Source: Chloroflexota bacterium (lineage in GTDB: Bacteria > Chloroflexota > Anaerolineae > Anaerolineales > Villigracilaceae). Taken from it: a DNA stretch of 64,000 nucleotides. Both the position numbers and the translations under genes were made by a program. The notes under the pieces were generated by a model. It worked only from the letters and a program-made list of their open reading frames with translations, had not been told where the DNA came from and made no database searches. Positions 9,501 to 17,080 of this stretch are shown here, piece by piece. The stretch covers positions 23,462 through 87,461 of the forward strand of contig JACRBL010000010.1 in assembly GCA_016234485.1 (NCBI GenBank), written 5' to 3'. The stretch's first letter is position 1, and each line of letters begins with the position of its first letter.

Positions 9501-12500
9501 TGTTTCCGCCGACCATTCGAGCCTATCTTGTTGAACATCCAGGGTCCAACTACCGACATGCGCGATGGCCTGAGCGCGGTTTAGGTTGGATTCGCTCTCG
9601 CGCAGGGCATCTTCCGCGCGTTTGCGCTCGGTGATATCCTGCTTAACGGCGATGAAGTGGCGGATTTCGCCTTGTTGATCGCGCAGGGGCGTGATGGTCA
9701 TTTCCTCTTTGTAGAGGCTTCCATCCTTGCGGCGGTTGACCAATTCGCCGTTCCAAACATGCCCGGAGAGGATCGTATCCCACATGGTCTTGTAAAAGGC
9801 CTCGTCCTGCCGCCCGGATTTGATCAGGTCGCCGGGACGACGGCCGATTACATCCTGGGAGGCGAAGCCAGTTACGGCATTAAAGGATGGATTGGCCCAC
9901 TCGATCAAGCCGTTACGGTCAGTGATGACAACGGTGTTGGCGACGGCCTCCAACGCGGCGCTTTGCAGTTGGAGTTTCTCCTCGGCCTGCTTCAACTCTG
10001 TAACATCGAACATGACGCCTTGTAACAGGCGTTGACCATCGCTTCCCACCAGAATAGTTCCCCGGTCGTGAATCCAAACCTGGCGGCCATCTTGCCTGAT
10101 CATTCGATATTCCATTTCGAGTGTTGTTCCAGTTTCGGCAATGTCGTTGTAAGCCTTCATCGCCTGGAGACGATCATCCGGGTGAATGGAATTGAGCCAA
10201 ACTGAAAGGTTGGGGAGCCACTCTTCCGCCGAAATGCCCAGGATGGTTTGCACTTGCGGACTGATGAAAAGGGTTGTGCCTTTTCCGTCCATCAAATCCA
10301 GGTAAACGATGGCGGGCAATTGCTCAATCAGCGAGCGATATTTGGCTTCGCTTTCGCGCAGGATGGATTGCGCCCGGATGCGCTCTGTAATGTCGCGCAC
10401 CACACTTTGGATGTGCATTGGGTTTCCGTTCGCGTCACGCGCCAATTCCACGTTGATTTCAACGGTGAGTGGACTTCCATCTTTTTTGTGAAAAACGCGT
10501 TCGTAGAGGGGAATGTGTTCCCCGCACAAGACGCGCTTCAATACGGCGCGGCTTTCCTCGACCTGGCTGGAAATCTCGTTGAAGGAAAGCCCTTGAATCT
10601 CCTCCAGCGTATACCCCAGCATATCGGCCGCGCGCTGATTGGTCTGAATATGACGCCCCTGTAAGTCCAGAATGAAGATCGCGTCGTGCGTTTGATCGTA
10701 AAGCGACTGGTAACGCGTCTCGGCTTGTTTGCGGGCGGTGATATCGCGATTCGAGCCGCGCTGGCCCAGGTAGGTCCCATCGGGGCGGTAAATGCTCTGG
10801 CAGACATGCCCAATCCAGCGCGCCCCGCCGTCCCGATGGAGGATGCGAAATTCCACATCATAGGAGGAATTTTGATTGTCTAGCAGGCTTTCGTGAACTT
10901 CGGCGAGATGGCGAGCGTAAGCCGGGCGGTCATCGGGATGGACAATTTCGTGCATCAAATTCGGATTGCCGATAAATTCTTCGGCGCGATAGCCTGTGAC
11001 CTTTTCGCAGGAGGGGGAGACGTATTGGATGCGCCCGTCGGGCGCGCTCCAAAATTCCCAGTCGTGGGTGAAATCGGCCACGGTTTGGTAACGCTCTTCG
11101 CTGGCGCGCAGTGCTTCTTCGGCCTGTTTGCGTTCGGCCATATCCCAGGCCAGGTCGGCAAGATTCGACACGACTTCGATATCGCGTTCGGAATAATTTT
11201 CGGGTTTGTTGCCCACGCCCACAATCGCCACAATCTGCCCGCCCCGAAAAACAGGCGTAACCAATTCGCGCCTGATGACGATGTGGCCTTCCGGTAATCC
11301 CTTGCGATGCTCCAAATGGTCATAATCATTGTGGATCACCGCTCTTCGTTGAAGAACGCAATCCACCCACACGCCCGCCTCCGACAAGTTGTAGTGTCGC
11401 CCCTCGCCTTTGGCGACACCAAATTCATCCAGGGTGCGCGTGGACCAGGTTTGGAATGAGACGGTTTCCTGGTCGGCTTCCATGAAATGATAAAAACCGA
11501 TCTTGCTTTCGGTGAGTATCTCCAGTTCATTCAGTGTGGCCTGCAAGAACTCGGCCAGCGAATGTCCATGGGCAATTTGAAGCAGGCGCAGGCGCGCCTC
11601 TCGAATGGCATCCTCCAACCGTCTTCTGGTCACATCGCGCGCGTTCAGCACAATGCCGCGAATGACTGGGTCTGCCAGCAGGTTGGTTCCCAGGGTTTCC
11701 ACCCAGCGCCATTCGCCGGTCTTGTGCCGCGCCCGCAGGGTGACGCTTTCAGGAGCCGTTCCAAACAGGCGGCTTCGGCTTTCCAGTGATTCGAGCGCCA
11801 GCGCTAGATCGTCTGGATGAATCCAATCCACGAAACTTTTTCCCAGCACGCTTTCCGCCGAATAGCCCATGATCGTTTCCGTGGATGGACTGGCGAACTG
11901 GATGATGCCTGCATCGTTGATGACTACGATCATTTCCGCCGCGTTTTCGATCAGCGCGCGGAAGCGGCTTTCATTTTCCTTGAGTCTCTTTTCCGCCTCT
12001 TTGCGCGGGGTAATATCTTCCACGGCCCCTTCGTAATAGGCCACCCTGCCCTTCTCGTCTGTGATGGCTTTAGCGCTCTCGCGCACGAAAATGGTCGTCC
12101 CATCTTTCCGTATCCAGGCCGCTTCGATGCCGGTGACCGCTTTTTTTTGGTTGATCTCTTTCAAGAAAGCGCGGCGCTCATAGCCTGGGGCGAACCCCTC
12201 TTTTGTCAGGTCGCGTTCTTTAAGTTCCTGCAAAGAGGCGTACCCCAGCATGGATAGCAAGGCCGGGTTTGCCATTACAATCTGTCCATCTGGCGTGGTG
12301 CGATACAAACCGATGGTAGAGTTTTCATAGATGGTGCGATAGCGCTCTTCACTTTCACGCACGGCCTGTTCGATGCGCTTCCGTTCAGTGACATCGTCGA
12401 GAATGCTCAAGATGCACTCCTCGCCCGCGATCTCGATCTTTTCGCTGGAGAGCACAATATCGCATAATTCGCCCGATTTTCGGCGGCCTTTCAATTCCAA

Positions 12501-13163
12501 TTCCCGCATTTCCCCCTTCCTTTTCAAACGATTGATAGTGCGCGCCCGATCCTTTGGATTGGCGTAGAGATTCAAATTCAGGCTGGTGGACCCAAGAACC
12601 TCCTCGCGCGTGTATCCAAAAATTCGCAAGAAACTCTCGTTCACCTCCAGAATCAGGCCATCTACCAGGCGGGAAATGACCATCCCATTGGGCGAAACGC
12701 GGAACGACTTGGAAAACCGCTCCTCCGAAGAACGCAGGGCATCCTCCGCCGCTTTGCGCTCGCTGATATCGCGCACAATTCCCACCAGATTGCCGTTGGA
12801 AAGCATGTGCGCGGTGATCTCCACCGGCAGGAGATTCCCATTTTTGCAACGCAAGTGTCTTTGGTTAACGACCGTTTTTCCCGCCAGCAGGTCATCCATG
12901 CGGATGGGGTTATTTTTCAATTCTTCCAGGGGAATCATGTCGCGCAGGTTCTTCTTCAACAACTCCCGCCGCGTATAGCCCAGCATTTTACAACCGCGCG
13001 GGTTGGCATCCAGGTAATTTCCCTGTCCATCCGACACAAAAACGCCATCCGCCGCCTCTTTAAAAAGCGTCTGGTAAAGTTCCTGTTCGATGCCAGGGGT
13101 TTTCTGTTTTTTTTTCGTTCCACTCCCCCCAGACGGTTGCCTGGATTGATTGATACGCGCCAT
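3582..13163 (-). CDS. Giant cytosolic multi-PAS/GAF sensor with C-terminal HD-GYP phosphodiesterase domain
   Basis: About 3193 residues with no transmembrane segment or signal peptide seen. Domains in order: PAS 1-4 (about 25-515), GAF 1 (about 520-680), PAS 5-13 (about 685-1815), GAF 2-8 (about 1820-2985), HD-GYP (about 3000-3193). PAS modules end in repeated DITERK-type linkers. GAF modules are joined by coiled linkers such as ARLFEETRQRV. The HD-GYP domain is complete: HTQRVAEM, LLHDIGKIGVPDEIL, HHEKWDGTGYPQGL and DVYDALTSDRPYR, so cyclic-di-GMP hydrolysis is expected. The start at 13163 is chosen over 13211 because AGGAGGAG lies seven bases upstream. It stands alone and converges with the rlmI-like gene. 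It has no kinase or GGDEF domain. Ligands of the sensory domains are unknown. Confidence 0.92.
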   Translation of the reverse strand: MARINQSRQPSGGSGTKKKQKTPGIEQELYQTLFKEAADGVFVSDGQGNYLDANPRGCKMLGYTRRELLKKNLRDMIPLEELKNNPIRMDDLLAGKTVVNQRHLRCKNGNLLPVEITAHMLSNGNLVGIVRDISERKAAEDALRSSEERFSKSFRVSPNGMVISRLVDGLILEVNESFLRIFGYTREEVLGSTSLNLNLYANPKDRARTINRLKRKGEMRELELKGRRKSGELCDIVLSSEKIEIAGEECILSILDDVTERKRIEQAVRESEERYRTIYENSTIGLYRTTPDGQIVMANPALLSMLGYASLQELKERDLTKEGFAPGYERRAFLKEINQKKAVTGIEAAWIRKDGTTIFVRESAKAITDEKGRVAYYEGAVEDITPRKEAEKRLKENESRFRALIENAAEMIVVINDAGIIQFASPSTETIMGYSAESVLGKSFVDWIHPDDLALALESLESRSRLFGTAPESVTLRARHKTGEWRWVETLGTNLLADPVIRGIVLNARDVTRRRLEDAIREARLRLLQIAHGHSLAEFLQATLNELEILTESKIGFYHFMEADQETVSFQTWSTRTLDEFGVAKGEGRHYNLSEAGVWVDCVLQRRAVIHNDYDHLEHRKGLPEGHIVIRRELVTPVFRGGQIVAIVGVGNKPENYSERDIEVVSNLADLAWDMAERKQAEEALRASEERYQTVADFTHDWEFWSAPDGRIQYVSPSCEKVTGYRAEEFIGNPNLMHEIVHPDDRPAYARHLAEVHESLLDNQNSSYDVEFRILHRDGGARWIGHVCQSIYRPDGTYLGQRGSNRDITARKQAETRYQSLYDQTHDAIFILDLQGRHIQTNQRAADMLGYTLEEIQGLSFNEISSQVEESRAVLKRVLCGEHIPLYERVFHKKDGSPLTVEINVELARDANGNPMHIQSVVRDITERIRAQSILRESEAKYRSLIEQLPAIVYLDLMDGKGTTLFISPQVQTILGISAEEWLPNLSVWLNSIHPDDRLQAMKAYNDIAETGTTLEMEYRMIRQDGRQVWIHDRGTILVGSDGQRLLQGVMFDVTELKQAEEKLQLQSAALEAVANTVVITDRNGLIEWANPSFNAVTGFASQDVIGRRPGDLIKSGRQDEAFYKTMWDTILSGHVWNGELVNRRKDGSLYKEEMTITPLRDQQGEIRHFIAVKQDITERKRAEDALRESESNLNRAQAIAHVGSWTLDVQQDRLEWSAETYRIFDVPPGLPLTYNTFLAYVYPEDRDMVDDAWQSALRGAPYDIEHRIIMGDQVRWVRERAELETDAEGQAIRGVGTAQDITERKQAEEARKQAEVQYRAIFEGAIEGIYQSTPDGRFITVNPALARMWGYDSPEDMLASIHDISKQVFARPKRRDEFIRLMDEQGEARGFEYEALRKDGEIVWVSEHARAVRDENGTLLYYEGNIIDITERIWADLQLKRMLGIVNASLNEIYVFNAQTLIFEYVNLGAQRNLGYSLNQLLLMTPLDLKPEFTEETFRTLIQPLMGEQESVLVFETTHRRADGSLYPVEVHLQLVGQDDDKVFLAVMFDITERRQSQQALHESEERIQNIIRHSSSMFYAHTPDHVLSYISPQSREILDCDPEEAMVRWQEFLSDHPLNAVGIEATERAIQTGQRQQPYELELITRNGRKIWVRVDESPILRDGKPAAIVGSITDITERKKTEEILRESEKLLREAQTVAGLGSYVLDVSTGVWKSSKLLDDIFGIEDSYARTIAGWGDLIHPEDRAMMSAYFANEVIEQRKNFDKEYRIVRVADQSSRWVHGLGKLEFNADGQPVMMHGTIQDITSRKLYERELEAEAMLAQALSETLELQPLLDQLLKAACHAIPAGEKGSLALMTDNERLQVMATRGYQPTVAGFAYASTWGFGGRAIRQRRPILIEDIASDSALHNDTSSVMVDEIREIRSAIAVPLLVHETAIGVLSIESSKPGAFTESDLRLLVNFASSAALIIERARLFDETRRHATETATLLQTSLALTDLDLESTLQTIGSHASALFETDACRIFLTDEADEDTLRCVLALGENQSALIGFKVKFGVGVTGDVAATGQAEIVNNMDEDPRSVQIAGTPEEPEAIMFAPLKSGDRVIGVMSVKRLGLNRPFETSELELLKAFASMSASAVSNARLFEETRQRVIELTTIHQTAQRLTQLSTPDLLAQEIIKILEETLHYEYGAVLLISKDGTYLEPFALSNQAQGVSFREQDKAYIKDLAIQSGRGITGWVAEHGQSIRLGDAPQDPRYLAAREGIQSELCVPLRIGERVIGVVNVESRRSNAFSESDQRVLETVAAQIAIAVNNADLFEGTRQQVTELEMLYESGMDLSQTLSPKEIGERVIQLLEKKMGWHHATVRLYHPQDDTFELLAFNQPGLVTDAERRDVGRNFNVLIPGPGKGLSGWAFQNSQIVRSGDVRSDPRYIETHPNLKSGLYVPIRSGQKTIGVISIESEQSNAFSEADERLTATLANQAASALENARLFEEVRQRVAKLETINRVSIALRAITNQKAILAIVLEEILKALNLTVGSIRIWNHETRDLRQEAARGWAAELGHEAIKPGEGIVGKVFESGEMYASQDFYNDPLTLPRSRHKMPRNWGGVCALIRSSDEPLGVLLVAAPSSREIGKEETRLINTLAEMTGAALHRMNLYNETLHRAREFESLYETSRAISAEGDLNALLETIVKAAIDMLDATGGGMYLYDSATQEVEVAVATRISVPLGARLKMGEGLAGLVAQTREPIRVDDYSTWEGRSSQGEGSPIHAVLEVPIIYGGELIGVLVAEETGESTRKFSDADERLLTLFASQAAGAIKSARLHEETLHRLKQLQALRVIDRAIAGSLDKRVTLNILVDQVISQLNADAADVLLLNPYLQTLQFAAGHGFRTHLSETTELRMNASFAGRAVFERRIQRLYDNESASRYPEFFQFWTHEGFNSYHAVPLIAKGEVIGVIEVFHRTAFQPDLEWLNFLETLADQTAIALDSARMFENVQNMNMELSLAYEATIEGWSRAMDLRDEETEGHTQRVAEMAVTLARGMGFEGEELLHVRRGALLHDIGKIGVPDEILHKRGPLTDGEWQIMRQHPKFAYEMLTPIAYLRQSLDIPYKHHEKWDGTGYPQGLAGNQIPLSARIFAVVDVYDALTSDRPYRKAWTHEETIKYIREQSGKQFDPLVVEKFIEEFGEKTT

Positions 13164-13327
13164 CGTACTCCTCCTGAGGGTATGCGCCTGTTGCAATGCA
13201 GAGTTCAGCAAGCAACGGCAAATCCTCGGGATGCTCGTTTAGTATGGTAAATCAACACAGCAATAACTATATTGCAAAACCATCTGGCTGTGCAGATGAG
13301 ATTCATTACATTTTTTTGGCGTATCTT

Positions 13328-14587
13328 TCAACACCTGCTGGCCGACAATTTCAATTTAACATGCCTTTGTAATGCCAGAGGCGCGATGCCGCCAACATGC
13401 ACCTTGCGCGCCCCCGTCATCTCCGCGAACCGTTTCAAGCCATTGGCAAGCGCGTCGGCAAACTCCGCGTCGCGCGGCGCGTCCTCCTCCAGCCAGAAGC
13501 CGAGGACGTGTAGCGTCATTGTCGTGCGATCCAGTTTCATGTCCGCGCGCGCCACGAGATCGTCGCCATAAAGAATCGGCAAAACGTAATATCCCCAGCG
13601 GCGTTTGTGCGCGGGCGTGTACACTTCCCACGTGTATTCAAAATCGAACAACTTCTTCGCCCGTCCGCGCGCGCTGACGATATCCAGCGGCGAAAGGAAC
13701 GTGACCTCCTCCAGCGTGGTCGCCTCTTTGGGACGCCAGCCCCTCGGAACTTTCCCCGCCTCAAGCGACTCCAGCGCCGCGACATCTTCCTGCAAAACGA
13801 GAACCGCGTCGCGTTCGCCCTCGACCTGAACGGGCGCGACCATCGCCGACTCTTTCCACCGCCCGAGCATCTTCTGCATCTCCTCCTTCGAGAAGTCCCG
13901 CCGCAGATGATAGTTCAACTCGCCGCGCATCGTCCCCTCGCGCCTCAAGCCCATAAACGCCACAGCCTTGCGTGCGAAATGTTTTTCCGCATCCTGTTCC
14001 GTCGCGACATAATCAAATTGTTTCGGCGCAATGTTCTCGCGAAAATCATAGACGCGGTCAAAGCCAACGCGATGGTGCATCATCAACTCGCCCGAAAGCC
14101 ACATGTCATACAGCGCCAGCGCCGTGTCCTTGCGCCCGCGATAATTCCACGCGCCGACGCGATTCCCCTCAAAGTCGCGATTCCCAAGCGGACCGCGCGT
14201 CCGCAACTCGGCGCGCACCCGCTCGAACAAGTCCTCGTGGCTGAACACGAATCCTTCGATGCGCTTGTCGTGACTCCGCCTCTGCATGTGGACGCGCCAA
14301 AACGGCAACTCCTCCATCGGATACATCGCCAGCCACCCGCCATAATCAAAAAACTGACGCTCCTCGTACGCCACCTTGTAAAGCATCTCTGGCTTGTAAT
14401 CCAGCACACGGCTGTGCAGGACAATGTCCTGGCTACGCGCGATCATGGTCAACGGGTCGAGTTGCAAGGCCTCGCCCGCGCGCATCGCATCCGCCACGCC
14501 CTTCTTGCCGCGCCAACGCCGCCCCGGCCACAATCCCTGACGGCCAAGCACGAAGCGACGTTCTGTTTGTTTGGAGATCCGAATCAT
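13328..14587 (-). CDS. YcaQ/AlkX-type winged-helix DNA glycosylase
   Basis: 419 residues matching the winged-helix DNA-glycosylase family (HTH_42; AlkZ/YcaQ) that excises bulky alkylated bases and unhooks interstrand crosslinks. The catalytic QxD motif of the YcaQ branch is visible as LQLDPLTMIARSQDIVLHSR near residues 42-61. The conserved FDYGGWLAMYPMEELPFW and the C-terminal RRWGYYVLPILYGDDLVAR segments are present. It is preceded on the same strand by a terminator-bearing gap and looks monocistronic. DNA repair is the expected role; the exact lesion is not predictable. Confidence 0.85.
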   Translation of the reverse strand: MIRISKQTERRFVLGRQGLWPGRRWRGKKGVADAMRAGEALQLDPLTMIARSQDIVLHSRVLDYKPEMLYKVAYEERQFFDYGGWLAMYPMEELPFWRVHMQRRSHDKRIEGFVFSHEDLFERVRAELRTRGPLGNRDFEGNRVGAWNYRGRKDTALALYDMWLSGELMMHHRVGFDRVYDFRENIAPKQFDYVATEQDAEKHFARKAVAFMGLRREGTMRGELNYHLRRDFSKEEMQKMLGRWKESAMVAPVQVEGERDAVLVLQEDVAALESLEAGKVPRGWRPKEATTLEEVTFLSPLDIVSARGRAKKLFDFEYTWEVYTPAHKRRWGYYVLPILYGDDLVARADMKLDRTTMTLHVLGFWLEEDAPRDAEFADALANGLKRFAEMTGARKVHVGGIAPLALQRHVKLKLSASRC

Positions 14588-14649
14588 TGGTTTGGTTTCG
14601 CTTCCTGAATCATTGCAAAGGTCACGCCCGAAGGTTCGTTGAAGAGATA

Positions 14650-14686
14650 GACAAAAAAAGACCGAGGCGCGTTTCCTCGGTCTTTC
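14650..14686 (-). terminator. Rho-independent terminator after the small membrane-protein gene
   Basis: An 11-base perfect stem (14657-14667 with 14675-14685) with a 7-base loop. On the minus strand it is followed by a run of seven T. It lies just after the 64-residue ORF at 14704. Confidence 0.85.
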
Positions 14687-14703
14687 ATTTAGGGCTCGTT
14701 CTG

Positions 14704-14898
14704 TTAATCATCCCCAATGGACGCAATCGCGCGCAACAGACCAAACACCAGCGCGCCGATCTTGACTCCATCGCCCGCGGTGATGGCCGTGGACTTCTCG
14801 TCCCGTTCGGCGCGGCGGGTGATGAGCATGGCTGCGATGAGACCAGTGACCGCGCCGAGCAGCGCTCCGAACAACAGGGTTTTTCCTTTATTATCCAT
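14704..14898 (-). CDS. Small glycine-zipper membrane protein (YtxH-like), function unknown
   Basis: 64 residues. One hydrophobic segment (LLFGALLGAVTGLIAAMLI) with Gly/Ala zipper spacing sits near the N-terminus, followed by a charged stretch and a second weakly hydrophobic segment. This is the layout of YtxH-type small proteins. It has a good Shine-Dalgarno (AAAGGAAT) six bases before the ATG and its own terminator, so it is very likely expressed. No catalytic feature is seen. Confidence 0.6.
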   Translation of the reverse strand: MDNKGKTLLFGALLGAVTGLIAAMLITRRAERDEKSTAITAGDGVKIGALVFGLLRAIASIGDD

Positions 14899-14966
14899 TT
14901 GCTATTCCTTTTATCGATCTTTGCGGTTCATGATTACTACCGCGCAATGTCAGTCTCTATTCCGTT

Positions 14967-15010
14967 CGCGAGCAGTTGCACTGCGAGCCAATCAGCAGTC
15001 CAACTGCTGA
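14967..15010. repeat. Intergenic AGCAGT palindromes
   Basis: Two adjacent palindromes: GCAGTTGCACTGC inside GCGAG...GCGAGC arms, and CAGCAGTCCAACTGCTG. Relatives occur at 17021-17064, 27981-28010 and 37327-37392, always between genes. Confidence 0.7.
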
Positions 15011-15040
15011 CAAAACTGAAAATTGTTTTTACAAGCGTCC

Positions 15041-15466
15041 TTATTTCATTCCAAACACCCGCTTGATCGTGGCAAAGACTTCTCCCACCGCCAGCACAGG
15101 TTTGATGGACGCGTCCGCGCCGCGGCGCACATACCCTTCGATGCGCCACACCGCCTTCTGCGCGTGACCCGAATACGGCGGGATGAGCGCCAGCAGTTTC
15201 GCCATCCCATAAACGAGACCGACGAAGAGCAGGAGAACGACCAGCCCTGCGACCAGAATCGGGATCACGATCCAAATCGTGGAGATGGCCGCCCAGCGTT
15301 CCACCTCGCCTCCATCGCGGAAAGTGGCAACGGAGATGAGGACGATGACCGCCACAAGGATCAGAACCACGACCAGAATGGGAATCAGAATCTGCGTCCA
15401 CAACTGGCGGCGGTGAAGTTGATACGAGGGATGCTCGGAAGGGGAGGGGAGGCGTGCTTTTTCCAT
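15041..15466 (-). CDS. Conserved-looking membrane protein of unknown function
   Basis: 141 residues with two strong transmembrane segments (about 25-48 and 63-88) and a soluble C-terminal region ending IKRVFGMK. I do not recognise the family. The coding character fits the minus-strand neighbourhood, and 263 bases of repeats separate it from ftsZ. The C-terminal half after residue 95 is amphipathic (GHAQKAVWRIEGYVRRGAD). No enzyme motif is visible. Confidence 0.55.
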   Translation of the reverse strand: MEKARLPSPSEHPSYQLHRRQLWTQILIPILVVVLILVAVIVLISVATFRDGGEVERWAAISTIWIVIPILVAGLVVLLLFVGLVYGMAKLLALIPPYSGHAQKAVWRIEGYVRRGADASIKPVLAVGEVFATIKRVFGMK

Positions 15467-15490
15467 ACGGCAATTTTAGCACGAAAGTTT

Positions 15491-15511
15491 ACGCAACACG
15501 CAATACGCAAT
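15491..15511. repeat. 7-base-period repeat (ACGCAAT x3)
   Basis: Three exact-register units ACGCAAC, ACGCAAT, ACGCAAT upstream of the 141-residue membrane-protein gene. It is a member of the ATACGCA family, also seen around and inside ddl, before mraY and inside the copper ATPase gene. Confidence 0.75.
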
Positions 15512-15555
15512 TCTCTGCTGTACATTTGTTTTTCCCGAAGGACATCGGGACGATG

Positions 15556-15631
15556 TGCGAGGGCGATCTCCCCGAGGCAATCCCCCTCGCGGGACGGAGA
15601 CTGCTTCGTCGGGAAGTGCACCCTCCTCGCA
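15556..15631. repeat. About 76-base palindromic element (GCAATC family)
   Basis: Arms beginning TGCGAGGGCG and ending in CCCTCCTCGCA enclose GAGGCAATC and GACTGCTTCGTCGGG. The same family occurs at 61060-61143. It resembles the widespread CATTGCGAG...GAAGCAATC intergenic palindromes and has no coding capacity. Confidence 0.65.
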
Positions 15632-15671
15632 GAAACAAGCCTCACTTATTTTGCAAATGAGCCAACAGGGG

Positions 15672-15717
15672 ATAAAACAACCCTCCCCCATTTTCGTTCT
15701 TTGCAAATGGGGGAGGG
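15672..15717 (-). terminator. Hairpin terminator at the end of the dcw cluster
   Basis: A 13-base perfect stem (15681-15693 with 15705-15717) lies just downstream of the ftsZ stop. On the minus strand it is followed by a T-rich TTGTTTTAT stretch. The T run is interrupted, so it may be a repeat doubling as a terminator. Confidence 0.55.
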
Positions 15718-15729
15718 CAGGGTGGAGAT

Positions 15730-16908
15730 TTATCTTCGATTTCTCAAAAACGTTGGAATATCCAGATCGTCGCTTCCGAAGTTGGCAGGAGGCGTCGCCG
15801 ACTTGCCCGCCTCGTCCGCTATGGGTTCGCGGGACGCGGCCACCGAGACGCTTTCCAGCGGACGGATGTAGTGCGCGGGTTGCGAGGTCGGCCCGGAGCG
15901 GCGCGTCGTCGCGGGGCGTTCGAGCACGCGTCGGGGGAGTCCGCCGCGCTCAAATCCAGTGGCGATGACCGTGATGCGGACTTCGTCGCCCATGGTCGGG
16001 TCAATCACCGCGCCGAAGATCATGTTCACGTCGGGATGTGAGGTCTCGCGGATGATGGCCGCGGCCTGGTTAACCTCGAACAGGGTCAGGTTGGGGCCGC
16101 CCGTCACGTTGAAGAGCACGCCGCGCGCGCCGTCAATGGTGATGTCGAGCAGTTGACTCGAGATGGCCTGCTCGGCGGCTTTGCGGGCGCGCTCATCGCC
16201 TTCGCCCTTGCCCACGGCCATGAGGGCTGCGCCGCCTTCGCCCATGATCGTGCGGACATCGGCGAAGTCGAGGTTGATGAGGCCAGGGGTGGTGATGAGT
16301 TCGGAGATGCCTTGAATGCCCTGGTGCAAAACTTCGTCGGCCATGCGGAAAGAGTCTTGCAGGCTGGCGCGTTTATCCGCGAGTTGGAGCAGGCGGTCAT
16401 TCGGAATAACAATAAGCGTGTCGGCATGTTCTTTCAATTTGGTGATGCCCTGCTCCGCGGACTGCTGGCGCCGCATGCCTTCGAAGGTGAAGGGGCGCGT
16501 CACGACGCCGATGGTCAGCGCGCCCGACTCTTTCGCGATCTGCGAAACGACCGCCGCCGCGCCCGTGCCAGTGCCGCCGCCCATGCCCGCGGCCACGAAC
16601 ACCATGTCGGAGCCTTTCAGCACGTTGTAGAGTTCGTCGGATGATTCTTCCGCGGCTTTGCGTCCCACTTCGGGGTCGCCGCCCGCGCCGAGGCCGCGCG
16701 TCAACTTGTCTCCGAGTCGGACTCGGATGGAGGCTTTCGAGAGCATGAGAGCCTGCGCGTCGGTATTGACGGCGATGAACTCCACGCCTTGAATCCCTTC
16801 ATCCATCATGCGGTTGACGGCATTCGATCCGCCGCCGCCCACGCCGATGACTTTGATGCGGGCATACGATTCTGTGGTCATATTTCGAGTGGCTTTGTTC
16901 GCTTCCAT
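15730..16908 (-). CDS. ftsZ: Cell division protein FtsZ
   Basis: 392-residue tubulin-like GTPase that builds the cytokinetic ring. Visible features are the N-terminal nucleotide loop [14 protein letters not shown] (about residues 21-34), the tubulin signature GGGTGTGAA (about residue 115), the T7-loop region [11 protein letters not shown] (about residue 212), and a conserved C-terminal peptide [12 protein letters not shown] that binds FtsA. The start at 16908 has AAAGGAG eight to ten bases upstream. It is the last gene of the minus-strand dcw cluster. A TATAAT hexamer in its leader (16927-16932) may give it extra transcription independent of the operon promoter. Confidence 0.98.
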   Translation of the reverse strand: MEANKATRNMTTESYARIKVIGVGGGGSNAVNRMMDEGIQGVEFIAVNTDAQALMLSKASIRVRLGDKLTRGLGAGGDPEVGRKAAEESSDELYNVLKGSDMVFVAAGMGGGTGTGAAAVVSQIAKESGALTIGVVTRPFTFEGMRRQQSAEQGITKLKEHADTLIVIPNDRLLQLADKRASLQDSFRMADEVLHQGIQGISELITTPGLINLDFADVRTIMGEGGAALMAVGKGEGDERARKAAEQAISSQLLDITIDGARGVLFNVTGGPNLTLFEVNQAAAIIRETSHPDVNMIFGAVIDPTMGDEVRITVIATGFERGGLPRRVLERPATTRRSGPTSQPAHYIRPLESVSVAASREPIADEAGKSATPPANFGSDDLDIPTFLRNRR

Positions 16909-16926
16909 TGAACTTCTCCTTTCGCG

Positions 16927-16932
16927 ATTATA
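16927..16932 (-). promoter_or_regulatory. Possible internal ftsZ promoter, -10 TATAAT
   Basis: A perfect TATAAT on the minus strand 18 bases before the ftsZ start codon. No good -35 is visible at 16-18 bases, so this is tentative. Dedicated ftsZ promoters are common in dcw clusters. Confidence 0.35.
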
Positions 16933-16981
16933 CAGGCAAAATTATTTTGCGCGTAGGGTAAAAAGTACTGATTAGCGCGGA

Positions 16982-17064
16982 CTCCAAAGTCTCTGACTTT
17001 GGAATTCCAACGTCTGTTCCTTCAGCAGTTGTACTGCTGAAGCGCTCGCAGTTTAACTGCTCGC
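16982..17064. repeat. Three tandem intergenic palindromes between ftsA and ftsZ
   Basis: TCCAAAGTC...GACTTTGGA at 16983-17002, TTCAGCAGTTGTACTGCTGAA at 17021-17041 and GCTCGCAGTTTAACTGCTCGC at 17044-17064. Each can fold into a hairpin in the ftsA-ftsZ transcript. None has a T run, so they are more likely REP-like elements than terminators. Confidence 0.65.
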
Positions 17065-17080
17065 AAACTCATCATAAGGT

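Noticed and set aside
13607..14608. Plus-strand ORF of 333 residues opposite the YcaQ-type gene
   Set aside because: The minus-strand frame carries the glycosylase motifs; this one has none.
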